Shown piece by piece: positions 11,640-20,800 of a stretch of 64,000 nucleotides of DNA; the first letter of the stretch is position 1; each line of letters begins with the position of its first letter. The stretch comes from Solea solea. Lineage: Eukaryota > Chordata > Actinopteri > Pleuronectiformes > Soleidae. Both the position numbers and the translations under genes were made by a program. The notes below the pieces were generated by a model. It did not search any database. It saw only the letters and a program-made list of their open reading frames with translations, and was not told where the DNA came from. Location of the stretch: positions 476,001 to 540,000 of the forward strand of contig NW_026704019.1 of NCBI RefSeq assembly GCF_958295425.1, written 5' to 3'.

Positions 11640-14600
11640 TCTGGCGCTGGTCATGGCGACACACAGCAAGAGTGTGTGGGAGTGATTGTGGGAACTTACT
11701 GTTTTTTAACTGTGGTTTTACCTGTGTTTTTAACGTTTTTAACATCTTTTTAAATACTTTAAATACCCGAGTCATCATGGATTTAGTGAGTGTTTTTTTC
11801 CTGAACTTGGTCGCTCTTGGGAGTGCTATAAGCGTCCAACAGAGCAACCGACCTGACAGGCTCCGATACAGCCGTGACTTCCTTATTCACTGCAGCAACT
11901 CAGGGGCAGTGATTTCACCTGATGGCATCCCGCCGGAGATCCGGAGGAATTGGGCTGGAGGCTCCCGTTCGGACCGGCTGGCATCGGTGGCGGCGGGGCA
12001 TGCGGCTTTTCGGAGACCCGGAAGCCCTCGGCAGCGGACTGCGGCTCGAGTGAGGAGGTGTGGCCGGAGAGGAGGTGTGCGTCAGCGGCTGCGGAGACTG
12101 GGACTCCGCCGCTTGCCGCTCCCTTCAATTATCTTCGGCAACGCGCAGTCTCTGAGAAATAAGGTGGACGAGCTTCAAGCGAATGTGAAGCATATCTCGG
12201 AGTACAGGGATGCCTGTGTGATCGCTTTAACCGAGACCTGGCTGAAGGATTATGATCCGACTCAAGATTTTGACATTGATGGTTTTGGTCAGCCTTACCG
12301 GCTTGATCGTGACGCACAAATCACCGGCAAATCATTGGGAGGGGGCGTGTGCTTGTACGTCAATCCTCGTTGGTGTAAGTCTGTCAAAATAAGAGAATCC
12401 ATATGCAGTCCCCACATCGAACTCTTATCAGTCTCACTGCGCCCATTTTATCTGCCAAGGGAAATCCCACAGGTGTTCCTGACAGTGGTTTATATACATC
12501 CCAGAGCTGATACGGCAGAAGCAGCGTCCACTATTGCTAAACTTGTGCACCAATTGCAAAATAAATGCCCTGATGCCCCACATTTTATCCTTGGTGATTT
12601 TAACACTTGTAGTCTGAAACAGCATCTTGGTCATTTGCACCAGTATGTAAAATGTCCAACGCGACATGGTAAAATACTGGACTTGTGCTACGGCACTATA
12701 AAGGGAGTTTACAAATCCTTCCCACTGGCTCCACTTGGCTCTTCTGACCACAGCTGTGTCTTGCTTGCTCCGGTCTACCAGCCGGCCCTCAAGAAGGGGA
12801 AAGTTGAGCGCAAAGAGGTCGCTCTATGGACAGAGAGCGCTATTCGGGAACTGAATGGCTGTTTGCATAATACGAACTGGGATGTTTTTAAAGACTCATG
12901 TACTAATTTAGATGAATTGACTGACACTGTGGTAAATTATATTACCTTCTGCGAAGAGATGATAATCCCAAGAAAGACAATCACACTGTATCCTAATAAT
13001 AAGCCCTGGGTCAGCAAATCCCTCAAGAATTCTATTCATAAGAAAAAAATAGCTTACTATCAAGGAGACATATCTGAACAAAAAGAAGCCCAAAAATTGG
13101 TGAAAAGGGAAATCAAATTGGCCAAAATGCAGTACAAGGACAAGGTTCAGGATGAATTCAGGATGGGCAATTCTCGCTCCGCTTGGAGAGGAATTAAGTC
13201 CATGATGGGAATCCAGGACAAGAAGAAAAGAGTATCTAACAGTGACAAATCTGACTCCACCCTGGCAGAAGAATTAAATCAGTTTTATTTGAGATTTGAT
13301 TCAATTGACTTCTCTGGAGAATTGTCTAAATTCAGGGAAGTTCCAGTAAGCAGTGGGATTCAGATAGATGAAATCAGTGTGTGGAGCAATTTTGGAAAGA
13401 CTAACCCAAGGAAAAGTTATGGGCCAGATGGAATAAGTGGCCGACTACTTAAATGCTGTGCCCCATTCTTAAGTGAAATCTTTACATACATTTTCCAGTG
13501 GTCCTTGTCATTAAATAAAGTTCCCACATTATGGAAAGAATCCACTATTGTTCCCGTGGCAAAGGTACCATCACCTAAGACATTAAATGATTATCGTCCT
13601 GTGGCCCTCACCTCAGTGGTGATGAAGAGTTTTGAGCGTATAGTAAAAAAGAGCTTGCTTGCTATGACGCAGACCGTGATTGATCCCCTTCAATTCGCCT
13701 ACCAACCCAGGAAAGGGGTGGAGGATGCTGTGGCGACACTATTGAATTTAATTGTCAGGCACCTGGAAGGCAGGAAAACACACATACGTCTATGTTTTGC
13801 TGATTTTTCATCAGCCTTCAACTGTATGCAGCCTCTTGTCCTTGCTCACAGGCTTTCAGAAATACCCAGTGTTGATTTGGGAACTATATGCTGGTTAGTT
13901 GATTTTCTGACAACTAGGCCTCAGAGAACTCGTGTTAATGAAACCCTGTCCGGGACTCTGTTGTGTTCCACAGGCTCGCCCCAGGGATGTGTCTTGTCAC
14001 CTCTGCTGTTTATGTTGTACACTAATGATTGTAAGAGCACGTTTGAGTCTAGGCACATAATTAAATTTGCTGATGACTCCGTGATTGTCAGCCTCCTGCA
14101 GGACCATGAGGCGGGCCACGGACCGGTCCTGGACCATTTTGTTAGATGGTGTGATGATTCTTATCTGCAACTTAATGTGTCAAAAACGAAAGACATGAAA
14201 ATTGATTTCCGTAAGAATCCACCTGTCACAGCCCAAACCTTTGTTAAAGGCACAGCTGTGGACACAGTCAACCATTATAAGTATCTAGGCACCATCCTGG
14301 ATGATAAACTGTCTTTTGAGAGCAACTCAGATGCCATCTGCAGGAAAGTAAATCAGAGGTTGTTTTATTTAAGGAAACTGAGGTCTTTTAACGTTGATAA
14401 GAAGTTTCTTAAATTGTTTTACTCATCTTTTATTGAGTCTATCTTAACTTTTGCAATGATTTGTTGGTTTGGGAACCTCAGCATATCAAATAAGAATAAG
14501 ATGAAGAATGTGGTCAAACTCTGCCAAAAAACAATTGGCATTAACTTGAATGACCTTGATAATGTTTATCAGGTCAGAGCCATTCAGAGGGCAAGGGCCA

Positions 14601-14913
14601 TTCTGGCAAACCCTCTTCACCCTCTTCATGCAGAGTTTCGACTCCTCCCATCTAAGAGGAGGTACACATTCCCTTGTCAGGCCAAATCAAACAGATATTT
14701 AAAATCCTTTGTCCCGTCTGCCGTTAGATTCCTTAATACGCTGTAGGCAAACCTGTTGGGAAGGATGTACAGTACTGTTATCTGTGATGACTATATGTAT
14801 TTATATGTATTTATTGTGTATGTGTGTGCTATGTGAGCTCTACTGTGTTGAACTTTTGCTGTAAACCAAATTGCCCTTCGGGGACATTAAAGATTTTCAA
14901 ATCAAATCAAATC
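11640..14913 (+). mobile_element. LINE-1x copy 1: non-LTR retrotransposon, L2/Rex1/CR1-like
   Basis: A complete-looking element of about 3.27 kb inserted in satB. It has a short 5' leader (about 137 bp), one long ORF encoding apurinic-type endonuclease and reverse transcriptase, a 3' UTR of about 165 bp, a small hairpin near the 3' end and a short (TCAAA)n tail. An imperfect duplication of about 20 bp of satB flanks it. A microsatellite-like tail instead of poly(A), and no RNase H or ORF1, are typical of L2/CR1-group elements in fish. Clade assignment is from motif layout only. Confidence 0.9.
11777..14746 (+). CDS. LINE endonuclease-reverse transcriptase polyprotein, copy 1 (989 aa)
   Basis: Nicks target DNA and copies the element's RNA at the nick (target-primed reverse transcription). 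Visible order: hydrophobic N-terminus (residues 1-20), Arg-rich basic stretch (about 79-113), endonuclease with N122-Q124 (GNAQSLRNK), TETW 152-155, GDFN 273-276 and SSDH 322-325; reverse transcriptase with FADFSSAFN 674-682 (catalytic D676), SPQGCVLSP 734-742, FADD 764-767 (D766, D767) and YLG 836-838. All catalytic motifs are present and no stop or frameshift is seen, so it may encode active protein. I chose ATG 11777 because it is the first in-frame ATG inside the element and has A at -3 and G at +4. The frame is open upstream through satB to 11342, giving an accidental 1134-residue fusion frame. Confidence 0.9.
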   Translation: MDLVSVFFLNLVALGSAISVQQSNRPDRLRYSRDFLIHCSNSGAVISPDGIPPEIRRNWAGGSRSDRLASVAAGHAAFRRPGSPRQRTAARVRRCGRRGGVRQRLRRLGLRRLPLPSIIFGNAQSLRNKVDELQANVKHISEYRDACVIALTETWLKDYDPTQDFDIDGFGQPYRLDRDAQITGKSLGGGVCLYVNPRWCKSVKIRESICSPHIELLSVSLRPFYLPREIPQVFLTVVYIHPRADTAEAASTIAKLVHQLQNKCPDAPHFILGDFNTCSLKQHLGHLHQYVKCPTRHGKILDLCYGTIKGVYKSFPLAPLGSSDHSCVLLAPVYQPALKKGKVERKEVALWTESAIRELNGCLHNTNWDVFKDSCTNLDELTDTVVNYITFCEEMIIPRKTITLYPNNKPWVSKSLKNSIHKKKIAYYQGDISEQKEAQKLVKREIKLAKMQYKDKVQDEFRMGNSRSAWRGIKSMMGIQDKKKRVSNSDKSDSTLAEELNQFYLRFDSIDFSGELSKFREVPVSSGIQIDEISVWSNFGKTNPRKSYGPDGISGRLLKCCAPFLSEIFTYIFQWSLSLNKVPTLWKESTIVPVAKVPSPKTLNDYRPVALTSVVMKSFERIVKKSLLAMTQTVIDPLQFAYQPRKGVEDAVATLLNLIVRHLEGRKTHIRLCFADFSSAFNCMQPLVLAHRLSEIPSVDLGTICWLVDFLTTRPQRTRVNETLSGTLLCSTGSPQGCVLSPLLFMLYTNDCKSTFESRHIIKFADDSVIVSLLQDHEAGHGPVLDHFVRWCDDSYLQLNVSKTKDMKIDFRKNPPVTAQTFVKGTAVDTVNHYKYLGTILDDKLSFESNSDAICRKVNQRLFYLRKLRSFNVDKKFLKLFYSSFIESILTFAMICWFGNLSISNKNKMKNVVKLCQKTIGINLNDLDNVYQVRAIQRARAILANPLHPLHAEFRLLPSKRRYTFPCQAKSNRYLKSFVPSAVRFLNTL

Positions 14914-14915
14914 AA
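14874..14915 (+). other. LINE 3' hairpin (CCC-TTCG-GGG) and TCAAA tail, copy 1
   Basis: CCC (14874-14876), TTCG loop, GGG (14881-14883) form a short stem with a C(UUCG)G tetraloop in RNA. ATTAAAG and a (TCAAA)n tail (about 14897-14915) follow. In L2/CR1-group elements a conserved 3' stem-loop plus short tail repeat is recognised by the element's own reverse transcriptase; that role here is inferred. The same hairpin is at 34949-34958 and 47027-47036. Confidence 0.7.
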
Positions 14916-14935
14916 TGCCTTTATGAATTATTACA
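14912..14935. repeat. Target-site duplication, 3' copy, LINE copy 1
   Basis: SatB sequence immediately after the TCAAA tail, matching 11621-11639 except in the middle (CCTTTAT versus GA). The tail end and the TCAA of satB overlap, so the exact boundary is uncertain by a few bases. Equivalents start at 34987 (block 2) and 47065 (block 3). Confidence 0.68.
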
Positions 14936-17615
14936 AAAAACACACCCGAACGGCTGACCATTGACCTTTCCGAAGGTTGCACAGGTCTGAAACTCTGCAC
15001 CGGGGATAAGCCTAAATCCCTGATACACATACGGAAAAATCTGACTCCTGGCTCAATGCCTTTACGAATTATTACAAAAAACACACCCGAACGGCTGACC
15101 ATTGACCTTTCCGAAGGTTGCACAGGTCTGAAACTCGGCACCCTGGATCAGCCTTAGTCCCTGATACACATACGGAAAAATCAGACTCCTGGCTCAATGC
15201 CTTTAGGAATTATTACAAAAAACACACCCGAACGGCTGACCTTTGACCTTTCCAAAGGTTGCACGGGTCTGAAACTTGGCACCCTGGATAAGCCTTAGTC
15301 CCTGATACAGATACGGAAAAATCAGACTCCTGGCTCAATGCCTTTATGAATTATTACAAGAAACACACCCGAACGGCTGACCATTGACCTTTCCGAAGGT
15401 TGCACAGGTCTGAAACTCGGCTACCGGGATAAGCTTTAGTCCCTGATACACATACGGAAAAATCAGACTCCTGACTCAATGACTTTAGGAATTATTACAA
15501 AAAACACACCCGAACGACTGACTATTGACCTTTCCGAAGGTTGCACAGGTCTGAAACTCTGCACCCGGGATAGGCCTAAATCCCTGATACACATACGGAA
15601 AAATCAGACTCCTGGCTCAATGCCTTTAGGAATTATTACAGAAAACACACCCGAACGGCTGACCATTGACCTTTCCGAAGGTTGCACAGGTCTGAAACTC
15701 GGCACCCGGGATAAGCCTAAATCCCTGATACACATACGGAAAAATCAGACTCCTGGCTCAATGCCTTTAAGAATTATTACAAAAAACACACCCGAACGGC
15801 TGACCATTGACCTTTCCGAAGGTTGCACAAGCCTGAAACTCTGCACCCGGGATAAGCCTAAATCCCTGATACACATACGGAAAAATCAGACTCCTGGCTC
15901 AATGCCTTTAGGAATTATTACAAAAAACACACCCGAACGGCTGACCATTGACCTTTCCGAAGGTTGCACAGGTCTGAAACTCGGCTACCGGGATAAGCTT
16001 TAGTCCCTGATACACATACGGAAAAATCAGACTCCTGACTCAATGACTTTAGGAATTATTACAAAAAAAACACCCGAACGACTGACTATTGACCTTTCCG
16101 AAGGTTGCACAGGTCTGAAACTCTGCACCCGGGATAGGCCTAAATCCCTGATACACATACGGAAAAATCAGACTCCTGGCTCAATGCCTTTAGGAATTAT
16201 TACAAAAAACACACCCGAACGGCTGACCATTGACCTTTCCGAAGGTTGCACAGGTCTGGAACTCGGCACGCTAGATTAGCCTTAGTCCCTGATGCACATA
16301 CGGAAAAATCAGACTCCTGGCTCAATGCCTTTAGGAATTATTACAAAAAACACACCCGAACGGCTGACCTTTGACCTTTCCGAAGGTTGCACAGGTCTGA
16401 AACTCGGCAACCGGGATAAGCTTTAGTCCCTGATACATATACGGAGAAAACAGACTCCTGACTCAATGCCTTTAGGAATTATTACAAAAAACACACCCGA
16501 ACGGCTGACCATTGACCTTTCCGAAGGTTGCACAGGTCTGAAACTCTGCACCCGGGATAAGCCTAAATCCCTGATACACATACGGAAAAATTTGACTCCT
16601 GGCTCAATGCCTTTAGGAATTATTTCAAAAAACACACCCGAACGGCTGACCATTGACCTTTTCGAAGGTTGCACAAGCCTGAAACTCTGCACCCGGGATA
16701 AGCCTAAATCCCTGATACACATACGGAAAAATCAGACTCCTGGCTCAATGCCTTTATGAATTATTACAAAAAACACAACCGAACGGCTGACCTTTGACCT
16801 TTCCGAAGGTTGCACAGGTCTGAAACTCGGCAACCGGGATAAGCTTTAGTCCCTGATACACATACGGAGAAAACAGACTCCTGACTCAATGCCTTTAGGA
16901 ATTATTACAAAAAACACACCCGAACGGCTGACCATTGACCTTTCAGAATGTTGCACAGGTCTGAAACTCTGCACCCGGGATAAGCCTAAATCCCTGATAC
17001 ACATACGGAAAAATCAGACTCCTGGCTCAATGCCTTTAGGAATTATTACAAAAAACACACCCGAACGGCTGACCATTGACCTTTCCGAAGGTTGCACAGG
17101 TCTGAAACTTGGCACCCTGGATCAGCCTTAGTCCCTGATACACACACGGAAAAATCAGACTCCTGGCTCAATGCCTTTAGGAATTATTACAAAAAACACA
17201 CCCGAACGGCTGACCTTTGACCTTTCCAAAGGTTGCACAGGTCTGAAACTCGGCACCCTGGATTAGCCTTAGTCCCTGATACACATACGGAAAAATCAGA
17301 CTCCTGGCTTAATGCCTTTAGGAATTATTACAAAAAACACACCCGAACGGCTGACCATTGACCTTTTCCGAAAGTTGCACAGGTCTGAAACTCGGCAACC
17401 GGGATAAGCTTTAGTCCCTGATACACATACGGAAAAATCCGACTCCTGACTCAATGCCTTTAGGAATTATTACAAAAAACACACCACAGCGGCTGACCTT
17501 TGACCTTTCCAAAGGTTGCACGGGTCTGAAACTCGGTACCCTGGATCAGCCAGGAGTCCCTGATACACATACGGAGAAATCAGCATCCGGGCTCATTGCC
17601 TTTAGTTATTATTGA
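14914..17615. repeat. SatB satellite, block 1, right of the LINE (about 19 monomers)
   Basis: Continuation of the 141-bp satellite. Two monomer classes alternate: one reads GATAAGCCTAAATCCCTG (frame open) and one reads CAGCCTTAGTCCCTG (in-frame TAG). Local higher order exists: the variant GACTCAATGACTTTAGG recurs 564 bp apart (15479 and 16043), which is four monomers. Some monomers read CTGACCTTTGACC instead of CTGACCATTGACC. The last monomer (about 17530-17615) degrades into the 248-bp segment. Confidence 0.94.
15237..15249 (-). other. DR1-like nuclear-receptor motif inside satB
   Basis: TGACCT-T-TGACCT, a perfect direct repeat of the AGGTCA half-site with 1-bp spacing when read on the minus strand. 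The same 13-mer occurs at 16365, 16788, 17211 and 17494 and in the other satB blocks (for example 35312). Most other monomers have TGACCA-T-TGACCT, one mismatch away. DR1 sites are bound by HNF4, COUP-TF and PPAR/RXR-type receptors; binding here is only a possibility from sequence. Confidence 0.45.
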
Positions 17616-17863
17616 AGAAAAGACAGTTTCCCACCTTTCTTACGTTTGAATTTTACAGACTGTGTTTTTGGCAGTTTTTTTTGGCCAGGGGGAAAAAAGC
17701 CCAAAGTCCTGTGTCCAAAAACTGAAAATCAGGTCATGTCAGACTCTATACAGTCTTAGACTCTTTGGCCAGAGTGGAAGTTTTGGAGGAACTACATTTC
17801 TACAGGTCGCAGGAGTGTGAATATTTCATATGTCGTTTGGGGTCCCAAGACGAGCGGAACGAC
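17616..17863. other. 248-bp non-satellite segment, copy 1
   Basis: Single-copy-looking sequence between satB and satA that matches neither satellite nor the LINE. It has a T-run followed by GGCCAGGGGGAAAAAAGCCC. It ends in an inverted-repeat structure: GTCGTT (17832-17837) and AACGAC (17858-17863) flanking TTGGGGTCCCAA (17837-17848). The right arm ends exactly where satA begins. No convincing ORF. The segment recurs at 37409 and 48219 with essentially no change visible. Its origin is unrecognised. Confidence 0.85.
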
Positions 17864-20800
17864 GAGGGTACATTAGTATATCTTATAAGATGTTAACTTT
17901 ATTTGTGAGGTTTATGTTATGGGACAGTAGAAAATTGAAAAAAATCAGAAAATAGCCGTATACTTGCTGAATGTGCACAAAACAGACACAAATAGAAAAA
18001 CACATCCAAACAGTGAAATCATTGCAAAATCAAACACTGAGGGTACAGAAGTATATCTTATAAGATGTTAACTTTATTTGTGAGGTTTATGTTATGGGAC
18101 AGTAGAAAATTGAAAAAAATCAGAAAACAGCCGTATACTTGCTGAATGCGCACAAAAACAGACACAAATAGAAAAACACATCCAAACAGTGAAATCATTG
18201 CAAAATCAAACACTGAGGGTACAGAAGTATATCTTATAAGATTTTAACTTTATTTGTGAGATTTATGTTATGCAACAGTAGAAAATTGAAAAAAATCAGA
18301 AAACAGCCATATACTTGCTGAATGTGCACAAAAACAGACACAAATAGAAAAACACATCCAAACAGTGAAATCATTGCAAAATCAAACACTGAAGGCATAT
18401 AACTATATCTTATAAGATGTTAACTTTATTTGTGAGGTTTATGTTATGCGACAGTAGAAAATTGAAAAAAATCAGAAAACAGCCGTATACTTGCTGAATG
18501 TGCACAACAAAAGACACAAATAGAAAAACACATCCAAACAGTGAAATCATTGCAAAATCAAACCCTGAAGGCATATAACTATATCTTATAAGATTTTAAC
18601 TTTATTTGTGAGGTTTATGTTATGGGACAGTAGAAAATTGAAAAAAATCAGAAAACAGCCGTATACTTGCTGAATGTGCACAAAAACAGACACAAATAGA
18701 AAAACACATCCAAACAGTGAAATCATTGCAAAATCAAACACTGAAGGCATATAACTATATCTTATAAGATTTTAACTTTATTTGTGAGGTTTATGTTATG
18801 GGACAGTAGAAAATTGAAAAAAATCAGAAAACAGCCGTATACTTGCTGAATGTGCACAAAACAGACACAAATAGAAAAGCACATCCAAACAGTGAAATCA
18901 TTGCAAAATCAAACACTGAGGGTACAGAAGTATATCTTATAAGATGTTAACTTTATTTGTGAGGTTTATGTTATGCGACAGTAGAAAATTGAAAAAAATC
19001 AGAAAACAGCCGTATACTTGCTGAATGTGCACAACAAAAGACACAAATAGAAAAACACATCCAAACAGTGAAATCATTGCAAAATCAAACACTGAAGGCA
19101 TATAACTATATCTTATAAGATGTTAACTTTATTTGTGAGGTTTATGTTATGCGACAGTAGAAGATTGAAAAAAATCAGAAAACAGCCGTATACTTGCTGA
19201 ATGTGCACAACAAAAGACACAAATAGAAAAACACATCCAAACAGTGAAATCATTGCAAAATCAAACCCTGAAGGCATATAACTATATCTTATAAGATTTT
19301 AACTTTATTTGTGAGGTTTATGTTATGGGACAGTAGAAAATTGAAAAAAATCAGAAAACAGCCGTATACTTGCTGAATGTGCACAAAAACAGACACAAAT
19401 AGAAAAACACATCCAAACAGTGAAATCATTGCAAAATCAAACACTGACGGCATATAACTATATCTTATAAGATGTTAACTTTATTTATCAGGTTTATGTT
19501 ACGGGACAATAGAAAATTGAAAAAAATCAGAAAACAGCCGTATACTTGCTGAATGCGCACAAAAACAGACACAAATAGAAAAACACATCCAAACAGTGAA
19601 ATCATTGCAAAATCAAACACTGAAGGCATATAACTACATCTTATAAGATGTGAACTTTATTTGTGAGGTTTATGTTATGGGACAGTAGAAAATTGAAAAA
19701 AATCAGAAAACAGCCGTATACTTGCTGAATTAGCTCAACAAAAGACACAAATAGAAAAACACATCCAAACAGTGAAATCATTGCAAAATCAAACCCTGAA
19801 GGCATATAACTATATCTTATAAGATTTTAACTTTATTTGTGAGGTTTATGTTATGGGACAGTAGAAAATTGAAAAAAAATCAGAAAACAGCCGTATACTT
19901 GCTGAATGTGCACAAAACAGACACAAATAGAAAAACACATCCAAACAGTGAAATCATTGCAAAATCAAACACTGAGGGTACAGAAGTATATCTTATAAGA
20001 TGTTAACTTTATTTGTGAGGTTTATGTTATGCGACAGTAGAAAATTGAAAAAAATCAGAAAACAGCCGTATACTTGCTGAATGTGCACAAAACAGACACA
20101 AATAGAAAAGCACATCCAAACAGTGAAATCATTGCAAAATCAAACACTGAAGGCATATAACTATATCTTATAAGATGTTAACTTTATTTGTGAGGTTTAT
20201 GTTATGCGACAGTAGAAAATTGAAAAAAACCAGAAAACAGCCGTATACTTGCTGAATGTGCACAACAAAAGACACAAATAGAAAAACACATCCAAACAGT
20301 GAAATCATTGCAAAATCAAACACTGAAGGCATATAACTATATCTTATAAAATTTTAACTTTATTTGTGAGGTTTATGTTATGGGACAGTAGAAAATTGAA
20401 AAAAATCAGAAAACAGACGTATACTTGCTGAATGTGCACAAAACAGACACAAATAGAAAAACACATCCAAACAGTGAAATCATTGCAAAATCAAACACTG
20501 ACGGCATATAACTACATCTTATAAGATGTGAACTTTATTTGTGAGGTTTATGTTATGGGACAGTAGAAAATTGAAAGAAATCAGAAAACAGCCGTATACT
20601 TGCTGAATTAGCACAACAAAAGACACAAATAGAAAAACACATCCAAACAGTGAAATCATTGCAAAATCAAACCCTGAAGGCATATAACTATATCTTATAA
20701 GATTTTAACTTTATTTGTGAGGTTTATGTTATGGGACAGTAGAAAATTGAAAAAAATCAGAAAACAGCCGTATACTTGCTGAATGTGCACAAAAACAGAC

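Noticed and set aside
11883..13093. Minus-strand and alternative-frame ORFs of 60-160 residues over the LINEs (also in 42371-45135)
   Set aside because: They lie opposite or out of frame with the endonuclease-reverse transcriptase ORF, which explains the sequence fully.
15479..16003. 174-residue ORF of 47-residue repeats as a real protein gene
   Set aside because: It is purely satB. Neighbouring monomers carry in-frame stops, both strands are open, and there is no promoter or unique coding sequence.
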